Of a stretch of DNA of 64,000 nt, positions 48,101 through 52,293 are shown piece after piece. The stretch lies in contig OZ022258.1 in assembly GCA_963978905.1 (NCBI GenBank), forward strand, positions 37,137,282 to 37,201,281. The letters run 5' to 3'. This DNA comes from Trichostrongylus colubriformis. Its lineage: Eukaryota; Nematoda; Chromadorea; Rhabditida; Trichostrongylidae. Made by a program: the position numbers and the translations under genes. Each line of letters opens with the position of its first letter. Position 1 is the first letter of the stretch. The notes under the pieces were generated by a model that saw only the letters and a program-made list of their open reading frames with translations, had not been told where the DNA came from and did no database searches.

Positions 48101-48748
48101 GGGACGTAGCTGCTTGTCTCTGCGTCTCCGCATATGCCACCCTGCCTCGTGCCTGCGTCGTTTCTGCACCTCTTTCGTGCCACTTTGCTGGCGCCAAATA
48201 TGAATGCGTTTTTCCACGCTCAGCGTAACCGCTGCTTTCAAACGATAAACCGTACACGACTGGTGGAAGAGAGCCTATCTGTCCGTGACATATCTGTCCA
48301 TATCCATGACCATTCTTCTGGACCACCGCACATCTAACAACCACACTGTTTAAAAAAGTGCTAGCAAACAGGAATTGATACGAATGTTACAGAACGGGAC
48401 TCGACGCTAACAGACGGCTCATGGAGCGAACAATCGTCCACAGTATCGGAAAGTACTGTACAGAATCGAAGTCTCCTTCCATCCAAGCCAGATCCACCAC
48501 GTCGATATGAGCCGCAAGCGCCACATCTGAAACCAAGTCGCTCGAATCCAAACCTGCAAAGCTTTCCCACTGCTAATCAGTACCGGCCACTCGCTGTCCC
48601 AGAACCCACAACTCTCGTGCAGAATCTGCGTACAGCACCTCAACGCTCTCTCGTAGATCTCCATAACCCACTCACGGATCAGTATAGAAGACCCGCTGCT
48701 GGTAGCGGATTCAGGACCACAAAACCCGTGATTGAAACTGCTATGTGA
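118..48748 (+). CDS. bark: Bark beetle/Anakonda-like giant transmembrane protein (5'-partial, 60 exons)
   Basis: The exons, numbered in order, are 118-230, 292-440, 1117-1246, 1303-1481, 5470-5590, 5725-5867, 5999-6109, 6203-6285, 6348-6501, 8065-8237, 8843-8945, 9004-9144, 10193-10375, 10449-10524, 10582-10688, 13565-13837, 14844-15005, 15435-15638, 16926-17021, 17090-17183, 23160-23311, 24040-24123, 24179-24285, 24351-24444, 24851-25030, 25791-25895, 25972-26103, 26237-26416, 26471-26593, 26662-26816, 26894-27043, 27845-27968, 28024-28092, 28442-28584, 29389-29487, 29543-29616, 29677-29822, 31787-31898, 32729-32826, 32883-32969, 33027-33127, 33239-33375, 33448-33552, 34729-34820, 36090-36254, 36310-36449, 36502-36589, 37163-37225, 37344-37425, 39010-39094, 39156-39267, 39360-39512, 42657-42779, 43153-43285, 44140-44323, 44439-44546, 45455-45577, 45921-46013, 47003-47238 and 48372-48748. 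Phases match at every junction, giving about 2635 residues. The order beta-helix, SRCR, beta-helix, SRCR, beta-helix/CUB, C-type lectin, one membrane helix is that of Drosophila Bark/Anakonda, a tricellular junction protein. The first exon needs one upstream base, so the start lies outside the window. The symbol is the fly name; nematode orthology is inferred from architecture. Confidence 0.88.
611..888. mobile_element. GC-rich MITE, family B copy
   Basis: The ends GGTCTAATTTTCGC and GCGAAAATTCGACC are inverted relative to each other. The interior carries CGCTTCGCGGCGTCGC. The element lies in an intron and shares its interior with copies at about 7515-7750, 8296-8671, 13027-13266, 49110-49355 and 49356-49615. 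It has no coding capacity. Confidence 0.6.
1679..2176. mobile_element. Tc1-type non-autonomous element (498 bp)
   Basis: The left end CAGTAGCGGTCAAAAATATA and its near-perfect inverted partner at 2144-2176 form terminal repeats of about 33 bases. Both ends are flanked by TA (1677-1678 and 2177-2178), as expected of Tc1/mariner insertion. No transposase frame is present. It sits in the 4-kb intron after exon 4. Confidence 0.82.
2530..3075. mobile_element. Mariner-derived element (546 bp), partial foldback
   Basis: The ends TTGAGTCATTCCATAAGT and ACTTATGGAATGGCCCAA are inverted terminal repeats of mariner type, flanked by TA. An internal inverted repeat of about 25 bases, CTCTGTTTTGCCAACGAGG against its complement, lies near 2870-2962. 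Part of the interior (2735-2810) matches 12160-12230 in the longer relative at 11900-12955. Confidence 0.75.
5296..5410. repeat. Half copy of family D foldback repeat
   Basis: The segment ATGAAACTTTGCATGTGGCC, then AAATACAACATAAATTTATG and GCGTGGACCATTC, matches the right half of the complete family D elements at 28902-29316 and 36655-37068. The other arm is missing. Confidence 0.55.
6564..7443. mobile_element. Foldback mariner derivative with transposase fragments (880 bp)
   Basis: The ends TTGGGTAGTCTAAAAAGTC and GACTTTTTAGACTACCCAA are inverted repeats, and the subterminal 150-200 bases of each side are also inverted copies. The interior holds repeated, oppositely oriented pieces of a mariner transposase catalytic region. 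At 6957-7001 the plus strand reads PPYSPDLAPSDYHLF, including the third catalytic aspartate region (SPDLAPSDY). It is in the intron between exons 9 and 10 and is incapable of encoding a full transposase. Confidence 0.8.
7515..7750. mobile_element. GC-rich MITE, family B copy
   Basis: It contains GACAAAAAATCGCTTCGCGG, CACTCGCGGCGCCATCAGTAC and a right end CGCGATTTTTCGTCATAAGT. The interior stretch TTCGGAAGCTCGCCTATG followed by a poly-TTG run and GATAAAGCTGCAAACGA matches 755-815. Confidence 0.55.
8238..8842 (+). promoter_or_regulatory. GC-AG intron (non-canonical splice donor)
   Basis: The exon ends CTGGGAG and the intron begins GCAAGT, a GC donor with otherwise ideal context. The acceptor TTTCAG is at 8837-8842. 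Joining 8237 to 8843 restores an AGG arginine and the family sequence LVPGRYTVVDDLHVVPG. No GT donor nearby gives an open frame. A GC-rich MITE (about 8296-8671) lies inside this intron. Confidence 0.75.
8296..8671. mobile_element. GC-rich MITE, family B copy inside the GC-AG intron
   Basis: Left end GGGTGTGTGCACTTATGACG and right end TGTCATAAGTGCACACACCC are inverted repeats of about 20 bases. The flanks AAAAAGGAT and AAAAAGAAT look like a 9-bp target duplication with one mismatch. Confidence 0.65.
10193..10688 (+). CDS. bark: Bark-like gene: first SRCR domain (exons 13-15)
   Basis: Exons 10193-10375, 10449-10524 and 10582-10688 encode residues of about 534 to 655. The diagnostic SRCR opening VDGTWGTVCNRTW follows the preceding exon's GRLE. 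Next come CNQLGL, the NIRCEENE segment, LTRCRHDG and the closing AIRCAEPRWAGVR, so six cysteines lie in the usual SRCR order. SRCR domains bind protein ligands on cell surfaces. The two internal introns are 73 and 57 bases, typical of the short class in this gene. Confidence 0.87.
11515..11751. mobile_element. Near-perfect foldback element (hairpin with ~113-bp arms), family C
   Basis: The left arm starts AGGCCGCGGTCATACTTTGC and runs to a short centre near 11630-11636. The right arm is its complement and ends ATGACCGCGGCCT. Only a few mismatches separate the arms. Transcribed across, it would form a hairpin of about 230 bases. Relatives with decayed arms are at about 38591-38767 and 48066-48193. 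The many apparent reading frames over it are mirror images of one another. Confidence 0.82.
11900..12955. mobile_element. Mariner-type foldback element (1056 bp)
   Basis: Ends TTGGGTCACTCCATAAGT and ACTTATGGAATGACCCAA are inverted repeats flanked by TA. The two halves are imperfect inverted copies of each other; for example 12165-12225 (ATGTGTCCCGTACTTGGCC) is mirrored at 12640-12705. No transposase signature is seen. It lies in the intron between exons 15 and 16 next to a family B MITE. Confidence 0.78.
13027..13266. mobile_element. GC-rich MITE, family B copy
   Basis: Ends GGGTGTGAGTACTTACGACA and CGTCGTTAATACACACGCCC are inverted repeats. The interior is closely related to 49110-49355, sharing GAATGCCCGAATCGATTGCCC-like and CACACTGCCTCGCTTG stretches. 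Confidence 0.65.
13565..17183 (+). CDS. bark: Bark-like gene: start of second beta-helix block (exons 16-20)
   Basis: Exon 16 opens with AGLFDFRVPVFSAALQIDWN, a family-like linker and helix start, and needs acceptor 13564; a second possible acceptor at 13612 would delete 16 residues. Its donor is GAC|GTTCGT at 13838, giving the continuous helix turn ITLEDMTLTRSGQAG across to exon 17. Exons 18-20 carry ECPAGELRDRFF, the lectin-like beta segment GFGYGLPARMAIQ, NISDEDAVFFDQ and the strand-rich TPKLIVLVLFLD. A 5.98-kb intron follows. Confidence 0.85.
14536..14774. mobile_element. MITE with 9-bp target duplication, family A
   Basis: The ends GGTGTGTACCCTTATGTC and GACATAAGGGTACACACCC are inverted. 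GGATCGCTC occurs immediately on both sides (14527-14535 and 14775-14783), a 9-bp target duplication. A close relative lies at 17409-17648. A 9-bp duplication points to a Mutator-like (MULE) type source, which is inference. Confidence 0.8.
16278..16518. mobile_element. MITE with ~42-bp inverted ends
   Basis: The left end GGGGCAGCAGTTCCCTAGG then ATCCAGGTTGCGCCCTT is mirrored by AAGGGCGCAACCTGGATAG and AGAACTACTGCCC on the right. It is intronic between exons 18 and 19 and has no coding signal. Confidence 0.7.
17409..17648. mobile_element. MITE with 9-bp target duplication, family A, nested in an older repeat
   Basis: The 240-bp element has 31-base inverted ends starting GGGTAAGTACCCTTACGTC. 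It is flanked by GGTTTTGTG at 17400-17408 and 17649-17657. It interrupts a repeat whose uninterrupted copy is at about 16612-16730 (GAGCGCGGCGTCGCGCGAAG through GTTTTGTGCTACACCGCGG), so the insertion is directly visible by comparison. Confidence 0.85.
18399..19141. mobile_element. TIR element (743 bp), Tc1/mariner-like ends
   Basis: The ends CAGGGGGTGCCAAAAAAAAA and TTTTTTTTTGGCACCCCCTG are near-perfect inverted repeats continuing into GTAATTTTG. Both sides are flanked by TA. A long minus-strand frame overlaps its right part but runs out of the element into unrelated GC-rich sequence, so it is not accepted as a gene. No transposase signature was found. Confidence 0.75.
19150..19970. repeat. 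GC-rich block, unidentified (possible retroelement remnant)
   Basis: Two GC-rich segments (about 19150-19560 and 19680-19920) flank an AT-rich stretch with repeated TGTATTATATG-like words (19565-19680). The base composition is unlike the surrounding intron and unlike the exons. I recognise no protein motif in any frame. Its place next to a TIR element suggests an inserted fragment. Confidence 0.35.
19950..20078. mobile_element. Short MITE, family E copy
   Basis: The ends CAGGGCGAGGTCTACGGAC and TGTAGGCCACGCCCTGTCAG are inverted. The interior CTCTCATCCCGCCACACACTC is shared with copies at about 25349-25488, 32112-32287 and 41396-41538. Confidence 0.6.
20848..21513 (+). repeat. Tandem repeat: 2.4 units of ~270 bp
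   Basis: Unit 1 begins at 20848, unit 2 at 21127 and a partial unit 3 at 21395, each with ATGAAAAACGACCTG. All contain ACCACACATGGACC and AAGCTCCGCCCA; units 1 and 2 continue with TGTGCCCCAAACATAGGGAG and GGATCAAGGTCAGGGATGAG. A diverged inverted single unit lies at about 24490-24780. The left flank carries CGTCTGTCCCTCCGTCTGTC, and the inverted copy carries the matching GACGGACCGACGAAGGGACG. This suggests the units are amplified parts of a transposable element. Confidence 0.78.
23160..26593 (+). CDS. bark: Bark-like gene: second beta-helix block (exons 21-29)
   Basis: These nine exons contain helix turns such as NSVVEDNQYGISSVHY, CSIADNHGPVIETHRD, NTFVNNSNSGVAVRLP and NRFENNDNIYVLLDG. They end with the family motif SHNWWGTGNDAEV and FDFDDWNTFTLAEYSPF in exon 28. 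Exon 28 is drawn from the acceptor at 26236. An earlier acceptor at 26161 leaves the wrong phase, so a few residues between SGCK and YISIYN may be missing from this model. Several introns here are only 54-65 bases. Confidence 0.83.
24490..24780 (-). repeat. Inverted single copy of the 20848-21513 repeat unit
   Basis: Read on the minus strand it has CATGAAAAATAACCCG, GGAGATGGGGACAAGTTTGG, GGGCATGGGACAAGAAAT and AAGCTCCGTCCACC, in the same order as the tandem units. It lies in the intron between exons 24 and 25. Confidence 0.65.
25349..25488. mobile_element. Short MITE, family E copy
   Basis: GAGCGCTTGATAGGGCGTGG on the left is mirrored by TCCGTAGGCCACTCCCTATC on the right. It is intronic. Confidence 0.6.
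26662..27043 (+). CDS. bark: Bark-like gene: post-helix strand region with a basic, furin-like site (exons 30-31)
   Basis: Exon 30 encodes RDLTIMPGATLWIERGVEVHV, then NVRILVLGDLIADATYWEPIR, the family's beta-rich sequence after the NWWG turn. Exon 31 continues with INTTEFDEMRGKIGTRYKR and a strongly basic run, SRRRKRSD, at about residues 1397-1401 of the window product. That matches a proprotein convertase consensus in an extracellular linker just before the second SRCR domain. Cleavage is an inference only. The donor after exon 31 is TCG|GTGAGT. Confidence 0.82.
27845..29487 (+). CDS. bark: Bark-like gene: second SRCR-type domain (exons 32-35)
   Basis: Exons 27845-27968, 28024-28092, 28442-28584 and 29389-29487 encode residues of about 1419 to 1564. 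The sequence has GRAGFLQMYN, ASCDRQFTVRNAQVVCRELGL, then YVEPRECRG and the cysteine-rich WQCMDNEHFNYIYCGP. The CDxxFTxxNAxVVCRELG core is the SRCR signature in family form. The longest internal intron (28585-29388) holds a family D foldback element; the intron before exon 34 holds a decayed MITE. Confidence 0.82.
28114..28330. repeat. Degenerate MITE related to family A
   Basis: It begins TGTGTACCCCTATGTCAAG and has GAGCGATTACACAGTAATGC followed by GTAATCGCTTTGGGACCCAA, an internal inverted pair also seen in 14536-14774. The right end is decayed. More distant relatives with the same inner pair lie at about 41940-42140 and 42890-43080. Confidence 0.45.
28902..29316. mobile_element. Foldback element (415 bp), family D
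   Basis: GGAATCGTCCACGGAAAAAT at the left is mirrored by TTTTTCCGTGGACGATTCC at the right. GCCGGGTGGGCGGGGCCTCC is mirrored by GGCCCCGCCCACCCGGCC further in, so most of the element is one large imperfect inverted repeat. It is intronic within the second SRCR domain. Confidence 0.75.
29543..31898 (+). CDS. bark: Bark-like gene: start of third beta-helix block (exons 36-38)
   Basis: Exon 36 gives IYIGNWGGISFA, exon 37 SILRNVEIVGGGSGHND and HVNVTNSSMHAIQ, and exon 38 VLSPREKVILNMVNVTNNGG. The direct 37-38 junction gives an uninterrupted helix rung, so I omitted an optional in-frame exon at 31151-31234 (28 codons, phase 0 on both sides) that would break the pattern. A 28-base optional micro-exon at 31943-31970 would also fit the phase but is unsupported. 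Confidence 0.8.
30425..30650. repeat. Half copy of family D
   Basis: It has GGATTCGTCCACGGAAAAAT, TTGTATTTGCCTAATAAGGG and GGCCGGGTGGACGGGGCCTC, matching the left arm of family D. The right arm is absent. Confidence 0.6.
31288..31405. repeat. Half copy of family D (right arm)
   Basis: GATGAAACTTTGCATGCGGT, GGCGAATACAACGTAAAATA and TTTCTGTGGTCGATTG match the right arm of complete family D copies in the same orientation. Confidence 0.5.
31470..31720. repeat. Dispersed repeat, possibly tRNA-like SINE
   Basis: The stretch from GGTGCGGAGTCGTCCCGCATCC through GCGCTGACTTGTACATCGGC to GGCGCATCCCAAAAGGG matches 58740-59000 in the same orientation. On the minus strand of the second copy, GGGATTTGATTCCTGCACC resembles a decayed Pol III B box. 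A weaker relative is near 60960-61080. The SINE assignment is tentative. Confidence 0.45.
32112..32287. mobile_element. Short MITE, family E, best-preserved copy
   Basis: GAGCTCCTGATAGGGCGTGG with CTTACGGACCTGGG on the left is mirrored by TATGTCCGTAAGCCACGCCC and TATCAGGCGCTCC on the right. The interior is a run of CTCTCAC and CCGCCACAC words. Confidence 0.7.
32729..33552 (+). CDS. bark: Bark-like gene: CUB-like domain and return to helix (exons 39-43)
   Basis: Exon 39 encodes LTIPYYSQGMVDICAAEKMM. Exons 40-42 give VYYKYDSLPVDCVKIFSS, FRFLQVNLYSS, LRVYASIAFMPITLLAEY, LALHFRGTAADGEYGFIAEI, a CUB-type series of strands with two cysteines and the FRG...GEYGFIAEI ending. Exon 43 resumes helix sequence. 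For exon 42 the acceptor at 33238 is used. The acceptor 15 bases upstream at 33223 would be out of phase. Introns are 56-111 bases. Confidence 0.82.
34729..39267 (+). CDS. bark: Bark-like gene: third beta-helix block to the final NYWG turn (exons 44-51)
   Basis: Helix turns include DCSFSRNGIHLFGN, LFRGNSLAYNRGGLLMS, VVKNNLFSWNS, MLNNIISHNYALYHD and FLYNNFEENIALGHG. Exon 48 carries the basic FLRRPRRQ and exon 49 the VSFDWWTHVGTESERYRST stretch that marks the end of this block in the family. Exons 50-51 give YRGNVLNNRKNPYEL and the final motif IDARLNYWGYPGVESVA. The intron 36590-37162 hosts a family D foldback element, and 37426-39009 hosts a family C copy. Confidence 0.84.
36655..37068. mobile_element. 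Foldback element (414 bp), family D
   Basis: It has AAGAATCGTCCACGAAAATG at the left with a mirrored GAACGATTCTTTT at the right. GGCCGGGTAGGACCTCC and GGCCTCGCCCACCCGGCC form the inner arms. It fills most of the intron between exons 47 and 48. Confidence 0.72.
38591..38767. repeat. Decayed family C foldback copy
   Basis: The left end AGGCCGAGTTCATACCTTGC with GGCAGAGCGTGGCTG is mirrored by CAGCCACGCCCTGCCGCCGAC and AAAGTATGAAGGCGGCCT. The arms are much less alike than in 11515-11751. Confidence 0.6.
39360..43285 (+). CDS. bark: Bark-like gene: C-type lectin-like domain (exons 52-54)
   Basis: Exons 39360-39512, 42657-42779 and 43153-43285 encode a complete CTLD at about residues 2144-2263. 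It opens with CPAGWFLAGMEEFKSCFLF and has DATLYCEAMDAFVPYL, then TIVWISSVTIPSTQCGWLSS and ends NLMPFVCEK. Six cysteines sit in the canonical places. The calcium/sugar EPN or QPD motif and a WND motif are absent, so a protein-binding rather than carbohydrate-binding role is likely. The 3.1-kb intron between exons 52 and 53 contains the giant palindrome. Confidence 0.87.
39921..41300. mobile_element. Giant near-perfect palindrome (1380 bp), mariner-type ends
   Basis: The ends TTGGGTTGGGGAATAAGTCC and GGACTTATTCCCCAACCCAA are inverted and flanked by TA. The two arms of about 690 bases are complementary almost throughout, with the centre near 40610 and only scattered mismatches, so the pair of arms is young or kept alike by gene conversion. 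Each arm holds four diverged units about 150-170 bases apart, each with a small hairpin of the form AGAGCTTTCTTTGCTCTAC (starting near 40012, 40183, 40351 and 40500, and mirrored). No transposase frame exists. It is in the intron between exons 52 and 53, inside the lectin domain. Confidence 0.9.
41353..41921. mobile_element. Family D element split by a nested family E MITE
   Basis: GGAATCGCCCACGATATTTA with TTGTTACCCATATG at the left continues only after 41538 with TATTCATGTTGTGTTTGATT, and the right end is GGGACGATTCCTT. The intervening 41396-41538 carries CTCGATAGGGCGTGGCTTAC and the CCGCCACACACTCAC interior of family E. Family E therefore inserted after this family D copy. Confidence 0.65.
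44140..44323 (+). CDS. bark: Bark-like gene: transmembrane exon (exon 55)
   Basis: This exon encodes PYIEPVMWRAG followed by an uninterrupted hydrophobic run of about 24 residues (IVVAVVLVAILVAILFLLAL and CWC). The stop-transfer signal KSRKRSE comes next. It places the lectin domain outside the cell and everything downstream in the cytoplasm, as in a type I membrane protein. The cysteine pair at the inner membrane face could be palmitoylated; that is inference. Confidence 0.9.
44439..48748 (+). CDS. bark: Bark-like gene: cytoplasmic tail and stop codon (exons 56-60)
   Basis: The tail is rich in Ser, Thr, Pro, Arg and Gln and has no recognisable folded domain. Exon 56 encodes HRKQLPSHQSAKATLSSSTI and exon 58 TTYSKSKPSTTDVSSEAYYS. 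Exon 59 uses the acceptor at 47002; the nearby AG at 46998 would introduce an immediate stop. Exon 60 reads LLPSKPDPPRRYEPQAPHL and closes with TTKPVIETAM before TGA. The last residues TAM fit the class I PDZ ligand pattern S/T-x-hydrophobic, which would suit a junction-organising protein. No AATAAA signal is obvious in the few hundred bases after the stop. Confidence 0.82.
46041..46264. mobile_element. MITE with ~24-bp inverted ends
   Basis: GGGTGGTGCAAGTGTTCCGA at the left is mirrored by TCGGAACACTTGCAACACACCC at the right. It lies in the intron between exons 58 and 59. Confidence 0.7.
46434..46925. mobile_element. TTAA-flanked MITE, copy 1 (family F)
   Basis: The ends TTAAAGGCACACCTCGCGAT and GCGTGGTGTGCCTTTAA are inverted and each includes TTAA. 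The sequence is close to copy 2 at 52294-52784, which is in the opposite orientation. TTAA target use is typical of piggyBac-type and some nematode palindromic MITEs; the class is inference. Confidence 0.8.
48066..48193. repeat. Decayed one-arm copy of family C
   Basis: AAGCCGCGTTCACACTATGC, GCGTCTCCGCATATGCCACC and CTGCCTCGTGCCTGCGTCG follow the left arm of 11515-11751. The other arm cannot be traced with confidence. Confidence 0.4.
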
Positions 48749-49109
48749 TTATTGAATGTGTTGTAGATATTTGTTTGTTATTGTTGTCGCATACTATTGT
48801 GTATTTTGAAACTGATTGCACATATCGTTATCTGCCTTGTTTGCTTCAATCTTTTTAACGCTCTTGCGATTCACTTTCATTGTCACTGTCACTCTTCTGC
48901 ATTCACACTCAGGGTATTTCGCCTTTAATGAATCGATGGCATTTCATCTTGCCAAATCGCCTCACTTATTTTTGTGTCTGTGATTTTCTGCTGATTGTTG
49001 TACACTATGTTTTGAGATGTTAAAACGTTTTTTTAATCTGCGCAATCGCTCACAAACGAATGGAAATGACAAAAATTGTATGGGCTAGTGGCATAACGTC
49101 GGGTGGGAG

Positions 49110-49355
49110 ACGATGGGGTGCGTGCAGATATGACAGCGAGTCGCTTCGCTGCGTTTCACTCGCGGCGCCACCAGTACGACTCGCTGTATCGATTGCCCTT
49201 GGAAGCCGGCCGAGCAAGACTGCGTCACGTCCGCTTCCACTCACGCCACACTGCCTCGCTTGCAGGCTGCCATGCCCTGCCACTGGCACTCGCACCCGCC
49301 GCGCCGCTCGTCGCGGGCGGCAACGCGATTCCCTGTCATATTTGCACACACCCGG
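49110..49355. mobile_element. GC-rich MITE, family B copy
   Basis: The left end GGGTGCGTGCAGATATGACA is mirrored by TGTCATATTTGCACACACCC. The interior matches 13027-13266 closely. This is the first element after the bark-like stop codon. Confidence 0.72.
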
Positions 49356-49615
49356 GTCGATGGGTCGAATTTTGACGCGGCCGTCCACGGCGAATGCGAG
49401 TTGTCTGCAGTTTTATCCGTTGAAACAGCAACACAACACAACATATAAGAACTTCTGAAGCTTCCAACCTGCAATCTTTTAAGGTCCCTCACGATGTCAG
49501 CCCACTGTACACTGAGCGGAGTTCCTACCGACAGCAGCAAGTCGTGCTGGCGGCGCCGTGAGTGCGACGCCACCAAGCAAAAATTCGACCAATCGACCAC
49601 CACCCGTCACGCTCG
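49356..49615. mobile_element. GC-rich MITE related to 611-888, abutting the previous one
   Basis: GGGTCGATGGGTCGAATTTT at the left is mirrored by AAAATTCGACCAATCGACC at the right. The interior contains GAAGCTTCCAACCTGCAATC and the complement of the 755-815 segment, so it is an inverted relative of the element at 611-888. Confidence 0.6.
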
Positions 49616-50459
49616 GTGAAATTCAATAGGTTTCAGATACATATTCTTGGTAAGAAGGGGTGGATACCGTTTCATTCAGTGCTGCTCATCAAGGGAAAGG
49701 AAGCGTGAACTGCCTATTGTTGCTTATTCCATTTTGGATATGCTATTTCAATGGTAGGGACATTTGAGGGGGTTTGCCTCGAATCGTAGAGACAACTGGC
49801 AGCAGGGCGGATTGAACAGGCCTTTGCTCCATTGAGGGTAGAAAAATTTGGTAGGAAAATGAGTACTGGGAGGAAGTGTTCCTTATAAACGACATTCCAA
49901 TATATAAGAGATGATCTTTGGCGAAACTCGCATTGAAAAAACTCTTTATCGCGATCTCTGTGGGCGAGCTTTCTCCTACTTCTCACCACCTAGGCCAGTC
50001 TCTGCAAGGCTGAACTTCAGGTGGGGAGTGGAGCAAGGTCGTATCCTCAAACTTTCTTCTACCATTCCTCAACGACCAACCCTTTTCGAGGCATAGAACG
50101 CATTATCTTTCTAATATTAGGTATCAAGGTAGTCACGTAGCGCTCTAGATTACTATCTGAAGATATGAGTGGGTGAATAGATCATTTTCAGTTCTATTCG
50201 ACTTGGCAGGATAAGTCCATACCAGCAGATTCGAGACAGGGGCATGTACTTTCACTTTCCCAATCCTGAAGAAGTTCTCATACACCAAAATATAGTAAAC
50301 TATTTAAAAAGCCTTTTGAGGCTTTTCAGGGGCCTTTTGACCCTTTTTAAGTCTCACACTGCTGAATGTGTATAAGGCAATGTAAGACTTCCAAAATTTA
50401 TTCCAAAAGACTCAAAACAACTTTTACAAAACCGATTGCAAAAATTGGTTGCAAAAGAT

Positions 50460-50515
50460 ATTTTAGCCTTATAGGCAAGCTTTCGGCGCCTAGCGCCTTT
50501 ATCAAGCCTGAAAAT
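50460..50515 (-). other. Hammerhead-ribozyme-like hairpin in the Penelope-like 3' region
   Basis: On the minus strand GCTTGATAAAGGCGC is followed by a tight loop and GCGCCGAAAGC. This is laid out like the hammerhead core (CUGAUGA, stem II, GAAA) carried by Penelope-like elements, with a perfect GGCGC/GCGCC stem II. The first core segment deviates at two positions, so activity is doubtful. Confidence 0.45.
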
Positions 50516-50741
50516 GCACAAATTAGATTTTATTTATAGACTCTGTTTGAGAGTCTACAGTCGTATTTGTACTTAATCAACTTACTGCTGCCACAGGACC
50601 GCTATACTTACCGCCAATGGGTTCCCTGGTATGGAGCAGAAATGGTTGACCCACCCTGACTTAACCCTTAAATAGCGCAGATGTGCTATGACTGTGATGA
50701 TAATTGATATCACACTCATTCCACAGTGCATAACACTGTAG

Positions 50742-51335
50742 TCATGTGATTAGCTCAAGAGAGTCACGTAACTCATCTCTGCTATTTATTTCTGGGGATA
50801 ACCGCCTTATTTCCATTGCCTCGAGGATTTTTCTTTCCACAGTATTTTCAATGGAGCGGTGCAGTACTTTAATGATAAGGGTGGGGGGTGCTTCGCGGGC
50901 ATGCTTTTGGGTCCTATGCTTGGAGAAACTGTTACTGGAATATGAGTTGGGTTTTGTAAAGCCCTGCGATGTTCGTCCAATCTCTTGAAAAGGGGCCTTT
51001 TTGTTTCTCCCACGTACTTTTGCCCGCATCGCTGACATATTATTGAGTACACCGACCCCGGACTTGGCAAATTTTATCGTCGGTACAGTAGCTGCAACCG
51101 CCCCTGCCGCATTTTTCCTCATAGGGTCCAGAATATGTGAGCAACCGCTTTAAATTTGGGGGTGGTTTGAATATAAGCTTTATAGGGAGCGAAGAGTTTC
51201 TAACCACGCTGGTTAGAAACTTGCAAAAGTCAACAGCGTTTATAGGGCGTTTCTCGTTGACCTGCATGGCATTCAGAACACAAAAGAGCGATGTGCCCAT
51301 AAATAGCGTCTCATACTCGGTATGAATCATCTATC
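50742..51335 (-). pseudogene. Penelope-like retroelement C-terminal fragment with GIY-YIG endonuclease (frameshifted)
   Basis: Reading the minus strand from 51335 downward, the first frame has IFKPPPNLKRLLTYSGPYEE and a Cys-rich CGRGGCSYC stretch. A second frame has VYSIICQRCGQKYVGETKRP then RLDEHRRAL, the GIY-YIG nuclease core of Penelope-like elements. A third frame ends with ENTVERKILEAMEIRRLSPE and INSRDEL, the glutamate-containing end of the same domain. Two frame changes are needed to join them and the reverse transcriptase part is missing, so this is a dead 5'-truncated copy. The untranslated 3' part appears to continue to about 50280. Confidence 0.82.
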
Positions 51336-51757
51336 AGGTATTCGTTGATTGCCTGTTCAGTTGGTAATTCATAGCTTATTTTGCATAATATGAATAGTAT
51401 GCGGTGAAATACTTACATTCCGAACATCAGTTGAAATCGGAAATCGATCAGCGGATCATTGAGGAGCATCGTTCCTATGATAGATCTCGCCCGCTAGCAG
51501 TCGGCCGTTTTTCACATGGTTAACACTCACTGTCTATCTCAAATGTCCCGTGGCTGTTACATATTGCTTTTTCCTTGCTTTTACATCACTCTCAATGAAG
51601 CTAGATTGATTAGGAACCGAATATTTATCTTTATGTGCTTACCTGAAGAGTTGTTACATAGGAAAATGAACAATGGCGGCTTAAGTGGTGACGTAGGCAA
51701 AGAACTAGAGCACTTGTGATGTTTTTCGGTTTCCACGCCATGTCATGACTTCATTTC

Positions 51758-51982
51758 GGGTCAAATCAAGTCGGGGGGGAGACGCAACTTTGCGTCAAAT
51801 TTCCACCGACGTCAAAGCTTCTTTCCCTCCCTAGGCTTAGGCTAAAGCAGATGAAACCTATGCTTTGACAGATGCTTTTTCATGTGGAAGGAGAGGATAT
51901 GAATTTTAGCCTAAGCCTAGGGAGGGAAAGGAGCTTTGATCTTGACGCAAAATTGCGTCTCCCCCCTGACTTGATTTGACCC
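51758..51982. mobile_element. MITE with ~38-bp inverted ends
   Basis: GGGTCAAATCAAGTCGGGGG with GAGACGCAACTTTGCGTC at the left is mirrored by GACGCAAAATTGCGTCTC and CTGACTTGATTTGACCC at the right. A second inverted pair, CCCTCCCTAGGCTTAGGCTAA against its complement, lies inside. Confidence 0.78.
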
Positions 51983-52293
51983 TTCATTTCCAACTAGCAT
52001 AACCGAGAGCCAACATTCACATAATTTCTTTTATATATTTGAGTTTGACTCAAATAAATCTTGTTATACATGGGTTATGGTTATCCAAATTGATATCATT
52101 CATAATCAATTGATATCATTGATTGATATTCAAATTGAGTACAGTCAAATTGAGTCACTGACAGTACTCAACTCGAACCATAAAACACATATAACAATGG
52201 GTACCGAACCGAGATTCGAACCTGGAACCTCTCACATGTTATATGAGGGTTATGGTTATTGAAATTGCGTACTATAACCCATATATAACACAC

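Noticed and set aside
52195..52235. GGTTCGAATC on the minus strand resembling a tRNA B box
   Set aside because: No cloverleaf could be built around it and no box A is at the right distance.
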